Origin: Methanolobus chelungpuianus
GTDB lineage: Archaea; Halobacteriota; Methanosarcinia; Methanosarcinales; Methanosarcinaceae
Reading direction: 5' to 3'
NCBI RefSeq assembly: GCF_024500045.1
Contig: NZ_JTEO01000004.1
Coordinates: 744,001 to 808,000, forward strand
Length of the DNA: 64,000 bases
The notes under the pieces were generated by a model. It made no database searches. It saw only the letters and a list, made by a program, of their open reading frames with translations, and was not told the origin of the DNA. The first letter of the stretch is position 1. Each line of letters begins with the position of its first letter. Of this stretch, positions 7,937 through 16,489 are shown in pieces. Made by a program: the position numbers and the translations under genes.

Positions 7937-8545
7937 ATAAAGATCGTCAGCAGGATTCCGGCGACAGGCAAGCAGAGGCATGAGGAACTGACAGGGGACG
8001 GATGGGTGGCTTTGAAAGAGCCGCAGAGGCTGATGACTGCAGTGGCGGTTTCGATCCAGTTGATGGTTCTCAATGTCCTGTTGACTGTGGGGATATTCAG
8101 CCTGTTCCGGCCTGTCTCACCGTCAGACTTTGGTTTCGGCCAGGACGGGTTCAGCAGAACGGTCAGCCTTGAGGCTGTTGTGGGCTTGTCCTTGCTTTTG
8201 ATAGTTCACGAGATGCTGCACCTGGTGATGATCCCCGGCTTCGCTTCATCGGACAGGACATGCGCGGGCATCACCTATGCGGGAGGATTCGTTTACACCG
8301 AGGAAGAGATCCCGAAAGCTAGATATCTGCTGGTCACAGCACTGCCCTTTGTCATCATCTCGGTACTGCTGCCACTTGTGCTGGGAAACGCAGGCCTGCT
8401 GACAGCAGGTTCAATGGCCCTGATCCTGTTCAACTCAATGGCGTCCTCGGTGGATGTGCTGTCAATGTTCCTCATATTAACGCAGGCATCGGCAGGGTCA
8501 CGTCTGACAGGTAACGGCACGAGGACTTACTGGAAACAGATGTAA
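7937..8545 (+). CDS. DUF3267 zincin-like membrane protein, ATA start
   Basis: The 202-residue protein has a DUF3267-type N-terminus ((M)KIVSRIPATGKQRHEELTGDGW then VALKEPQRLM), a first membrane segment (about residues 33-54), a second helix carrying HEMLH (H91, E92, H95, the HExxH zinc site of zincins), and two further hydrophobic helices (about 120-145 and 150-170). It is likely an integral membrane metalloprotease-like protein of unknown substrate. The conserved N-terminal residues lie upstream of the first canonical start (GTG 8006), and no ATG, GTG or TTG precedes them before a TAA, so translation apparently begins at ATA 7937. It is followed tail to tail by the MATE transporter gene. Confidence 0.8.
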   Translation: MKIVSRIPATGKQRHEELTGDGWVALKEPQRLMTAVAVSIQLMVLNVLLTVGIFSLFRPVSPSDFGFGQDGFSRTVSLEAVVGLSLLLIVHEMLHLVMIPGFASSDRTCAGITYAGGFVYTEEEIPKARYLLVTALPFVIISVLLPLVLGNAGLLTAGSMALILFNSMASSVDVLSMFLILTQASAGSRLTGNGTRTYWKQM

Positions 8546-8570
8546 TGTGGGCAGGCAGTGCGGGACGCAT

Positions 8571-9926
8571 TTAGGGTCTCCTGCATTTCTCTCCCCTGAG
8601 CACCTTCAGCTCATCGTACAGCATCACCATCACCACAGCGAACATAAGGTAATCTGCCAGAGGGGTCGCGAACCACACGCCGTGCAGGCCGAAGAACATT
8701 GGAAGGGCCAGCAGCAGCGGGAACATGAACACGAATATCTTTCCCAGGTGGATGAACAGGGCATAGCCCACCCTGTTGACTGACTGGTAATAGGTAGCGT
8801 TCACGACCACGATACCCTGGACCAGCAGCGATGCCACTATTATCCTCATGCCGGTCACAGTGGTCTCGAGGATCTCCTCGGTATCAGGATTGAACATGCC
8901 GGCAACCATCTCAGGCACCAGGTAGACTATGATGACGCCAATGCTCCCTATCGCCACACAGGCGGCCATGGCAAGCTGCAGTGTCCTGCACACCCTGTCA
9001 TACAGGCCAGCTCCGTAATTGAAGCCGATTATCGGCTGTACACCGACGGCAATACCCTCGAACATCATATAGAACACGGCAAATGAATAGCCGATTATCC
9101 CGTATGCTGAGACCGCCCCCTCGTCACCGTACCGGAGCAGCACGAAATTATGTGCAAGGAACAGCACCGCCACCGAGAACTGCATCGCAAAGGACGGCAG
9201 GCCGCTCTCCACAATCCTCAGTACTTCCCCCGGATGGAATCCCATGGTCCCGAGGCTGACCTTAAGTCCTGTCCTGCTGCCGAAGAAGTGCATGGAAAGT
9301 ATGATTGCGCTCAGTGCAAAGGCCATCACTGTGGCGAGAGCCGCCCCGAAGAGCTGCATATCCATCCTCATCACGAACAGATAGTCAAGCACAAGGTTTG
9401 CCAGCACGGCAAGTATCATTGTCCTCATGGCAAGCAAAGGGAACCCGTCGTTCCTTACAAGAGGGTCCAGGGTAAGCGGAAGGAGCAGGAGGACCGATCC
9501 CGCAAAGATCACACTCATGTAATCTCCTGCCATCGACCTGACAAGATCGCTCGCCTCGAACATGCCGATCAGCGGATCAACAAGGACCAGGCCCAGTATA
9601 GTGATCACAAGTCCTGCCACAGCCACAAGAGGGAACACATTGGACATGATCCTCATGGCCCTGTCCCTGTGCGAGCTCCCAAGTTCAAGAGCAATGAGGC
9701 TTGCAGAGCCCATGCCCATCATTATTCCGGCCGCTACGATGAACATGACAAAGGGAAAAGCAAGCGTGACACCCGCAAGCCCCTGGCTGCCCACGCCGTT
9801 ACCTATGAAAAAGCCATCAATTATTGTCTGTATCCCTGCAACCAGTATTCCTGCGACCGCGGGGAAGGTGAATCTTCTAAAAAGGCTCCATACACTATCC
9901 GACAGCATTTCTTCATCGCTTACCAT
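8571..9926 (-). CDS. MATE family efflux transporter
   Basis: The 451-residue protein has about twelve hydrophobic helices in two homologous halves, beginning FRRFTFPAVAGILVAGIQTIIDGFFIGNGVG, the typical TM1-TM2 of MepA/DinF-type MATE proteins (P in TM1, D near IIDGFFIG), and repeats the pattern in the second half (SGLPSFAMQFSVAVLFLAHNFVLLRYGD). MATE proteins export cationic drugs or metabolites with Na+ or H+ exchange in the cell membrane. The start ATG at 9926 is the longest; ATG at 9908 (MLSDS) is an alternative. It is monocistronic between the DUF3267 gene and the photolyase gene. Confidence 0.93.
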   Translation of the reverse strand: MVSDEEMLSDSVWSLFRRFTFPAVAGILVAGIQTIIDGFFIGNGVGSQGLAGVTLAFPFVMFIVAAGIMMGMGSASLIALELGSSHRDRAMRIMSNVFPLVAVAGLVITILGLVLVDPLIGMFEASDLVRSMAGDYMSVIFAGSVLLLLPLTLDPLVRNDGFPLLAMRTMILAVLANLVLDYLFVMRMDMQLFGAALATVMAFALSAIILSMHFFGSRTGLKVSLGTMGFHPGEVLRIVESGLPSFAMQFSVAVLFLAHNFVLLRYGDEGAVSAYGIIGYSFAVFYMMFEGIAVGVQPIIGFNYGAGLYDRVCRTLQLAMAACVAIGSIGVIIVYLVPEMVAGMFNPDTEEILETTVTGMRIIVASLLVQGIVVVNATYYQSVNRVGYALFIHLGKIFVFMFPLLLALPMFFGLHGVWFATPLADYLMFAVVMVMLYDELKVLRGEKCRRP

Positions 9927-10047
9927 TATATCCCTGTGTCTCTGCTGAAACTTAACACTTAGTCACAGGAATTATTTAAACCTGTCCGGATATGGCTGAA
10001 TTCCCGGCCAGGGTCTCCCGCAGGGAAAAGTGTCTTCTTGCTTCGGG

Positions 10048-11427
10048 TCACAAAGAACCGAATATAGCCAATGTCCTGTCCCTTTCTTTCTTATGGTCGA
10101 CTATTGCAGAAGGATACCCCGAGGAAGCAGGGGGCTTACTTCTCTCAAGACCGTGGATATCTGCTGCACTCATTTCCCTCAATTCAGGAATCCACTGCCG
10201 GATATATTCGCATTCCGGATCGTACTTCCTCTGCTGGAGCCATGGATTGAAAACGCGGAAGTACGGCTGCGAGTCCGCACCTGTGGATGCAGACCACTGC
10301 CAGTTGCCGTTGTTCACACATGGGTCATAGTCCACAAGCATGCTTGCGAAATATCGCTCGCCGAGGTACCAGTCCATATGCAGGTCCTTTACAAGGAATG
10401 ATGCAGTGATCATCCTTACCCTGTTGTGCATGAAGCCTGTCTCGTTCAGCTGCCTCATGCCTGCATCAACTATCGGGAAACCGGTATTCCCGGAACACCA
10501 TGCATGGAAGTGTGGATTGTCATAGTCCCAGTCGATGCTGCGGAACTTTTCCCTGAAGGACTGGATGAATACATCAGGAAAATGGTATGCTGTATGAGTG
10601 AAGAAATCACGCCAGTACAATTGCCGCAGGAGTGGATGTTCTTCCCCTAGCTCCTCCTTCACACTGTGATAGAATTCCCGAATGGATATGGTCCCAAGCT
10701 TATTATGTGCCGAGAGAGCCGTCGTTCCGTGAGTGGAAGGATAGTTGCGTTCGGTATCGTATCTCTCAAAGCCTGGGAGGTCTCCCAGTATACTTAAGGC
10801 ATTTTCCCTCCCGCCCCTGGAAAAGAGACGCCCGTTCCTGGAAGGCAGCAGCGTTTCGAAAGAGTGGAACTCCTCAATTCCCGGCTTCCCTGTATAGAAA
10901 CTCTTTCCGGGAAGCGTTATGGGGAGGGGTACTTCTCTTCTGAAGCCGGCACGGAAGAACTGTGAGAACACAAGGTAAGGCTTTCCCTGTTTTGTCAGGA
11001 CTGATCCCGGCTCATGCAGCAGGCAGTCATGGAACTGCATGAACTTCACATCTGAACCAATACAGGCTCTCTTTATGGCTTCATCCCTTCGCCTGCTCAA
11101 GGGGGTGTAATCATGATTGACAAACACGGCATTAATATCCAGCTTTCCGGCCAGCCGGCTGACGACATCCTCAGCGGTCCCGTAAAATAGGTAAAGCCTG
11201 CCTCCTCTTGAGTGCAATTGCTCACTGAGGTCATCCAGTGACTCCAGCAGGAACTGGAAGGCGTGCGGATTGAAACCGAGCCTTTCTCTGTCTGAGAGCC
11301 TCGGGTCGAATATGAAGCACGGAATGACCTCTTCTGACAATTCCATAGCTGCCCTGAGGCCCGTATTATCCTCAATGCGCAGGTCCCTCCTGAAAATAAA
11401 TAGCGATCTTCCAAAATGCGGCATCAT
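10048..11427 (-). CDS. phr: Deoxyribodipyrimidine photolyase (class I-like, cryptochrome/photolyase family)
   Basis: The 459-residue protein has the N-terminal alpha/beta domain (RSLFIFRRDLRIEDNTGL) and the C-terminal FAD-binding helical domain with LLRQLYWRDFF, TGFPIVDAGMRQL, GFMHNRVRM, DYDPCVNNGNWQWSASTG and FRVFNPWLQ, all diagnostic of class I enzymes. It repairs UV-induced cyclobutane pyrimidine dimers with blue light and FADH-. Other characterised Methanosarcina enzymes are class II, so a class I enzyme here is notable. The start overlaps the stop of the SOUL gene upstream as ATGA, so the two are translationally coupled. Confidence 0.93.
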   Translation of the reverse strand: MMPHFGRSLFIFRRDLRIEDNTGLRAAMELSEEVIPCFIFDPRLSDRERLGFNPHAFQFLLESLDDLSEQLHSRGGRLYLFYGTAEDVVSRLAGKLDINAVFVNHDYTPLSRRRDEAIKRACIGSDVKFMQFHDCLLHEPGSVLTKQGKPYLVFSQFFRAGFRREVPLPITLPGKSFYTGKPGIEEFHSFETLLPSRNGRLFSRGGRENALSILGDLPGFERYDTERNYPSTHGTTALSAHNKLGTISIREFYHSVKEELGEEHPLLRQLYWRDFFTHTAYHFPDVFIQSFREKFRSIDWDYDNPHFHAWCSGNTGFPIVDAGMRQLNETGFMHNRVRMITASFLVKDLHMDWYLGERYFASMLVDYDPCVNNGNWQWSASTGADSQPYFRVFNPWLQQRKYDPECEYIRQWIPELREMSAADIHGLERSKPPASSGYPSAIVDHKKERDRTLAIFGSL

Positions 11428-12008
11428 GCAACCTCAACTGCCACTTCGTTCTTCATAAGAACAGGAGGTGAGCGGGGAGGTGCATAACTGAACAGGAAAT
11501 AATCACTCTGCGTCTGCACCCTGTGCTCCCTGAGAGAACTCTCAAGCCTTCCCCGGTGTTCCTCGTAAGCAGAATCGCCTGCGTATCCTGAAAATCCCAG
11601 GACGGCCACTTTCCTTGAGGGAATCTCGCTGATGGCAATATCGCTGTTCAGAGGCTGCGGCGCATTATCCACCCGGTACCCTTCAGGCAGTATGAAGGAC
11701 ATATTCACACGCTCTCCTTCGCTCCGGGATATCAGGGGCAGTACCATATCCATCCTGGCATTGTCCCTGTTATTCCCTATGATGTAGCGGGAGAGGGCGG
11801 TGAAGGCACTGTCCAGGCTGTCGGAACTCATGGAAGCAAGGGTCAGGTTGCTGTATTGCCTTACCTCTACTTCCTGGCCTATTGTTCCGACCACGCTGTA
11901 ATCCACCATTACGGCATCCCTGACGATAGCTACGCTTGCAAGATACCAGCCTGCCACAAGCACTACGGCAACAGTGAACAGCCCAAAAGCGATCCCCGAC
12001 TTTCCCAT
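11424..12008 (-). CDS. SOUL family heme-binding protein, membrane anchored
   Basis: The 194-residue product starts with a hydrophobic anchor (residues 4-25, GIAFGLFTVAVVLVAGWYLA) and continues with the SOUL/HBP fold: EVEVRQYSNLTLAS, FTALSRYIIGNN, MDMVLPLISR, MSFILPEGY, and VAVLGFSGYAGD. SOUL proteins bind heme or other tetrapyrroles. I chose ATG 12008 because it places a typical signal anchor at the N-terminus; an in-frame start at 12095 would add 29 residues of unlike composition. It overlaps the photolyase gene by four bases, which links a tetrapyrrole-binding protein with light-driven DNA repair; whether this is functional is inference. Confidence 0.88.
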   Translation of the reverse strand: MGKSGIAFGLFTVAVVLVAGWYLASVAIVRDAVMVDYSVVGTIGQEVEVRQYSNLTLASMSSDSLDSAFTALSRYIIGNNRDNARMDMVLPLISRSEGERVNMSFILPEGYRVDNAPQPLNSDIAISEIPSRKVAVLGFSGYAGDSAYEEHRGRLESSLREHRVQTQSDYFLFSYAPPRSPPVLMKNEVAVEVA

Positions 12009-12095
12009 GATCAATAATAGTACTGCAAAGTTAAAGGCTTTACAGGCAGGATGCTCCTGAAACTGGATAAGGATTGCCACCTCCTGTAAACGCAT

Positions 12096-12305
12096 TGATC
12101 AACGACGCCGGGACAGGGATCGTACGGGAGCAGGGCGATGTCAGCAACATCTATTATCCCTCATCTAAAACTGCACAGGTAAATAGGCCACAGAACTACT
12201 ATATATTAAGTAACTAAATTACGTATCTAAAAGATATAGTTATATATTATTGTGTTTCAGTGGGTACACCTTATAACCACCACCCACTAACCCCGCTGTG
12301 ATAAC
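12096..12305. promoter_or_regulatory. Promoter region with inverted repeat upstream of the PHP gene
   Basis: AT-rich segments (TATATATTAAGT, GTTATATATTATTG) could serve both the minus-strand SOUL gene and the plus-strand PHP gene. At 12259-12288 an inverted repeat AGTGGGT...ACCCACT flanks CCTTATAACC, so a regulator could cover the TATA element. Confidence 0.4.
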
Positions 12306-13295
12306 TTGTTCCAGGCCTCAGAGATTAAAAATAGGATAATTAATTCTGAAAAGGCAGCCGGACTTCTGGAGGATGGATGGTGCAAAGCTGATCTGCATGT
12401 ACACACATGCTGCTCTCACGATGTCCCACCCGCCTGGCAGACACACCCTGCGCACCTTCTCGAGAAAGCAAAGAATACAGGACTTGACTTTGTCACCTTT
12501 ACAGACCATGATACTGTAAAGGCTTACGACCTGCTTGGATGGGACAGGGAGAACCTGGTCCCCGGTGTAGAGATATCTATCAAGGACACTGAGAATGTAG
12601 GACATACCGTGCATGTGAATACGTATACATTCGACAGGGAGCAGTTCATGGAGATGGAACATCTGGCAAGGGAAAGAAGGGATATTTACAGCCTTATTGA
12701 TTATCTAAGGGACAACGACCTGCCCCATACCTATAACCATCCTTTCTGGTTCAAGTTCGGTGAGAAGCCCAATATGTTTGCAGTTCCTGAGCTTGTGAGG
12801 CAGTTCCCTGTAATAGAGTATAACGCCCAGGATCTGAAACAGAAGAATTTCTTCTCCATGATGCTGGCGCAGCGCCACAACAAAGGAACGGTGGTAACCA
12901 CTGATAGCCATACAGGCGGTATTGGAAGGGTCTACACGGTCGCAAAAGGCGACACCTTCGAAGAGTACTTCAGCAATATCGTTAAAGGGCGTTCCTATAT
13001 GGTAATGGAGGAGCCTTCATGGAAACACTTCGCCAGTGAAGTGGGCGGCCTTATGGAGCTCCTATTCAGCATTGACAAAGAGATATGGGAGGAGACCGGA
13101 TTCTCCACCGGGGTTGGCGCCTTTGACAAAGTCCTGAGTGCTCTGGCAATGGACACTCCGTGGAAGAGCACAGGACTGAATAAAGCGACATCCGGCGTGG
13201 CCAGGCAGATATCAGGCTCGCGCCTGCCGGTGCTCCTGCACATGCTCACCAAAAGGTCACAGGTCACAAAGATAGAGAGAATGATCAATGCCTGA
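12306..13295 (+). CDS. PHP-domain metal-dependent phosphoesterase, paralog A
   Basis: The 329-residue protein carries the PHP motifs: KADLHVHTCCSHD (motif I, metal-binding H-x-H), VTFTDHDTVKA (motif II), LVPGVEIS (E ligand), an H in the VGHTVHV loop, YNHPFW and TTDSHTGGIG (last D-x-H). These fit a trinuclear-metal phosphoesterase such as the YciV/3',5'-nucleoside bisphosphatase group, but the substrate is unknown. The start is a TTG at 12306, chosen as the only in-frame candidate near the conserved part. A paralog follows 265 bp downstream with about 60% similar residues over the full length. Confidence 0.85.
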   Translation: MFQASEIKNRIINSEKAAGLLEDGWCKADLHVHTCCSHDVPPAWQTHPAHLLEKAKNTGLDFVTFTDHDTVKAYDLLGWDRENLVPGVEISIKDTENVGHTVHVNTYTFDREQFMEMEHLARERRDIYSLIDYLRDNDLPHTYNHPFWFKFGEKPNMFAVPELVRQFPVIEYNAQDLKQKNFFSMMLAQRHNKGTVVTTDSHTGGIGRVYTVAKGDTFEEYFSNIVKGRSYMVMEEPSWKHFASEVGGLMELLFSIDKEIWEETGFSTGVGAFDKVLSALAMDTPWKSTGLNKATSGVARQISGSRLPVLLHMLTKRSQVTKIERMINA

Positions 13296-13560
13296 AATCC
13301 CTCAGGAATAAATCCTAACGACAGGATACAGGAAAAAGCGAGATTATGAGTGCTATTCTCCTGATATCCCTTCGTGGCCTTTGTCCTGATATCTCTGCCT
13401 TCATTGCCTTCTTGTATTTCTCATATTTCTCTAATGTAATAAATTTGATATTAACTGAGCTTATGTTCATAAAGTATTTACTTCTCTCCCGTCATATTAA
13501 CTATATATCTTAGATCATCTGGGATCAGCTGCGGCCTCCGCGGATCCGGGAAGTGATATC

Positions 13561-14553
13561 TTGGGGAGTGGAACATACACAGGCGGACTGAAGGTTATCT
13601 CTTCCGACAGGGCTGCCGGACTCATGGAAAACGGGTGGCATAAAGCAGACCTGCATGTTCATACCTGCTGCTCGTTTGATGTGCTGTCTGCTGCATCGAT
13701 GCATCCTGAGAGCCTTTTTCGCAAAGGCAGAAGAAATGGTCTCGATATCGTAACCTTCACGGATCATGATACTGTCAAGGCCAACGATATTATCGGGTGG
13801 AAGCGTGAGGGGTTCGTACCCGGCGTGGAACTGTCCGTCAGAGATCCTGTCAATGTGGGGCATACCGTACATATCAACGTTTTCGGATTTGACAGGGAGC
13901 AGTTCCTTGAGTTCGATCATCTGGCGAGGGAAAAAAAGGATATTTACAGCCTGATCGACTATTTCAGGAGCAATGACCTCCCATATGTATACAATCACCC
14001 GTTCTGGTTCCCCAGGGGTGACAGGCCGAATTTCCCTGCAGTCCCCGAACTTGTCAGGCATTTCCCTGTGACGGAGTACAATATGCAGGACCTGCGGCAG
14101 AAGAATCTCTTCGTGATGGCTCTTGCACAGAGGTTTGGAAAGGGAATGGTGGCCACAAGCGACAGCCATACAGGTAATATCGGGAGTGTGTACACGATTG
14201 CCAGGGGAGACACTTTCCATGAATATTTCTCTAATATAAGCAAGGGACGCTCCTGGATGGTTATCGACGAGCCTTTCTGTAAATACCTTACAGGAGAACT
14301 GAATTCCTGGATAGAGCTTGCCTTCAGCAGAAGAAAGAACATCAGGGAAGAGGTCGGCTTCACGACTGGCATGGGACAGCTTGACAAATTTATAAGTCTT
14401 CTGGGTAGTGACTCACTGGAAAAGAGTCCGCGCATGAGCTGCACGGCGAAGAATATCCTGAAACAAATATCAGGTTCAGGCGTACCTGCATTAATATATA
14501 TGATCTCCAAACAGCCCCAGGTCTCAAGGATCGGGCGCGTGATCAATGCCTGA
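13561..14553 (+). CDS. PHP-domain metal-dependent phosphoesterase, paralog B
   Basis: The 330-residue protein repeats all PHP motifs of its upstream neighbour (KADLHVHTCCSFD, VTFTDHDTVKA, VPGVELS, YNHPFWFPRGDRPN, TSDSHTGNIG) and also the unusual C-terminal tail after the PHP core (KGRSWMVIDEPF..., ending with VSRIGRVINA versus VTKIERMINA). The tandem pair therefore arose by duplication. Like paralog A, the best start is a TTG (13561). The genes have separate upstream regions, so they may be expressed independently. Substrate unknown. Confidence 0.85.
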   Translation: MGSGTYTGGLKVISSDRAAGLMENGWHKADLHVHTCCSFDVLSAASMHPESLFRKGRRNGLDIVTFTDHDTVKANDIIGWKREGFVPGVELSVRDPVNVGHTVHINVFGFDREQFLEFDHLAREKKDIYSLIDYFRSNDLPYVYNHPFWFPRGDRPNFPAVPELVRHFPVTEYNMQDLRQKNLFVMALAQRFGKGMVATSDSHTGNIGSVYTIARGDTFHEYFSNISKGRSWMVIDEPFCKYLTGELNSWIELAFSRRKNIREEVGFTTGMGQLDKFISLLGSDSLEKSPRMSCTAKNILKQISGSGVPALIYMISKQPQVSRIGRVINA

Positions 14554-14761
14554 AGCCGCCTTGAGAGGGACATGATTCCTGTATATTCCCGGTCAGGTCA
14601 TTATAGCAGGCTGACAGTTATAGATATAAAGCCATAGATGAATATTTCACTGTCTGATAAGATTATCCTTGTCTTCTTGCACACTCGGAGGCGGCATGGA
14701 TCTAGGGTCTCACGGCCCTTAAAACGGTCTTCGAACAAATGGAAATCATCAGGGGGATTAA

Positions 14762-16489
14762 ATGAACTTGGATCTTACTATAAAGATAGGTGGAGCTGCA
14801 GGCCAGGGACTGGAAACTATCGGTAATGTGCTTTCCAAGAGCCTGCTCAGGAGCGGATTCTTTGTGTTCAGCACTCAGTATTACCTCTCCAGGATACGGG
14901 GTGGTCATAACACATTCCAGATACGCATCAGTGATGCTGAGGTCAGAGCAATGGATGAGAATGTGGACATACTGATCGCTCTTGACCGTACTTCCGTTGA
15001 CAGGCACCTGGACGAGATGACGGACGGTGTAGTTATCGTTGACAGGGATGTGGTCGAGCTTGGATCGGATCACGACTCCATATTCCATGTGCCAATGCTG
15101 AAGATCGCAAAGGAAGTCGGCGGTAACAAGATATACGCTAATACGGTAGCAGCAGGTGCAGCTATAGGACTGCTTTGCCTGGGCCTGGACCCTCTCAATG
15201 AGGTGCTTAAGGGGATGTTCCTCAAGAAGGGACAGGAGATAATCGATAGTAATCTCAGGGTGGCAAAGGCGGGCTATGATTATGTGAGGGAGAACTATCC
15301 TCACGGCTGCAAGTTCAATGTATCCGCACCAGAGGCGAAAGGGGACAGGATGCTCATTGCAGGCAGTGAGGCTGCCGGACTCGGAGCACTTGCCGCGGGG
15401 GTCCAGTTCATGTCAGCTTATCCCATGACACCTTCCACCGGCGTGCTGAACTACGTCGCAGGCCATGCCGGGGAGTTCGGTGTGGTTGTTGAGCAGGCCG
15501 AGGATGAGATCGCAGCTCTCAACATGGCGCTTGGCGCTTCCTTTACAGGTGCGCGTTCCATGGTCACTACGGCTGGCGGCGGTTTTTCCCTCATGGTCGA
15601 GGCCCTTGGCCTTGCAGGGATAACTGAGACGCCGGTGCTGATCTTCCTTGCCCAGCGTCCGGGACCGGCTACCGGTCTTCCTACGATGACGGAACAGGGT
15701 GACCTGCTGTTTGCGCTCCATGCTGCGCAGGGAGAATTCCCGAGGTGTATCCTTGCGCCGGGCACCCCCGACGAGTGCTTCTACATGGTAGCTGACGCTT
15801 TCAATATTGCAGAGAAGTACCAGATACCTGTCTTTGTCATGAGCGATCAGTACCTTGCCGATTCTTTGTTCACCTGCGACCGGTTCGATACATCAAGGAT
15901 AACGATCGAAAGGCATCTGTTATCCGATCAGGAACTCAGGACCAAGCACGGGGATTACAGGCGCTATAAGCTCACCCCCAACGGCATATCCCCCCGGGCA
16001 CTCCCGGGACAGGAAGGAATGCTGGTTTGCGCTGACAGTGACGAGCATGATGAGTTCGGCCGCATTGATGAATCACAGGAGAACCGTATAAGGATGGTGG
16101 ATAAGAGAATGAGAAAACTTGAGATGCTGAGAGAAGAAATGAACCCTCCAAGCCTCTACGGTCCCAGGGACGCAAAGCTGACCCTCATTGGCTGGGGCTC
16201 CACTTACGGGCCGCTGGCCGAAGCCGTGGATATGCTGAACGAGGACGGTCATCCGACAAACCTGCTGCATTTCAATCATATCTATCCAATGCCAGCGGAG
16301 AAAGTGAAGGAGACCCTTGCACGGTCGAAGAAGAGGATATGCGTTGAGAATAACTACACGGGACAGTTTGCCCGGCTGCTGCGTGCCGAAACTGGTATCG
16401 AGGTGTCTGACAGGGTATTGAGATATGACGGACTGCCTTTCACTCCGATGTCCATTATTGAAGCTCTCCGTGAAAAGCAGGTGATCTGA
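14762..16489 (+). CDS. korA: 2-oxoacid:ferredoxin oxidoreductase, fused gamma-alpha subunit
   Basis: The 575-residue protein joins a gamma domain (1-185, beginning LTIKIGGAAGQGLETIGNVLSKS) to an alpha domain (about 195-575, with AYPMTPSTGVLNYV and the VVVEQAEDEIAALNMALGASFTGARSMVTTAGGGFSLM region). The fused gamma-alpha plus separate beta arrangement is typical of KorAB-type enzymes that oxidise 2-oxoglutarate or related 2-oxoacids to acyl-CoA with ferredoxin reduction. No ferredoxin-like delta subunit is present. GGGGGATTAA precedes the ATG. The beta subunit starts directly after the stop codon, so this is an operon. Substrate specificity cannot be read from sequence. Confidence 0.9.
   Translation: MNLDLTIKIGGAAGQGLETIGNVLSKSLLRSGFFVFSTQYYLSRIRGGHNTFQIRISDAEVRAMDENVDILIALDRTSVDRHLDEMTDGVVIVDRDVVELGSDHDSIFHVPMLKIAKEVGGNKIYANTVAAGAAIGLLCLGLDPLNEVLKGMFLKKGQEIIDSNLRVAKAGYDYVRENYPHGCKFNVSAPEAKGDRMLIAGSEAAGLGALAAGVQFMSAYPMTPSTGVLNYVAGHAGEFGVVVEQAEDEIAALNMALGASFTGARSMVTTAGGGFSLMVEALGLAGITETPVLIFLAQRPGPATGLPTMTEQGDLLFALHAAQGEFPRCILAPGTPDECFYMVADAFNIAEKYQIPVFVMSDQYLADSLFTCDRFDTSRITIERHLLSDQELRTKHGDYRRYKLTPNGISPRALPGQEGMLVCADSDEHDEFGRIDESQENRIRMVDKRMRKLEMLREEMNPPSLYGPRDAKLTLIGWGSTYGPLAEAVDMLNEDGHPTNLLHFNHIYPMPAEKVKETLARSKKRICVENNYTGQFARLLRAETGIEVSDRVLRYDGLPFTPMSIIEALREKQVI

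Noticed and set aside
7703-7981. 92-codon minus-strand frame upstream of the DUF3267 gene
   Set aside because: It overlaps the N-terminal codons of a recognised protein family on the other strand and has no domain.
9150-9962. 270-codon open frame opposite the MATE transporter
   Set aside because: It is His/Lys/Gln-rich with no domain, while the minus strand encodes an intact MATE protein.
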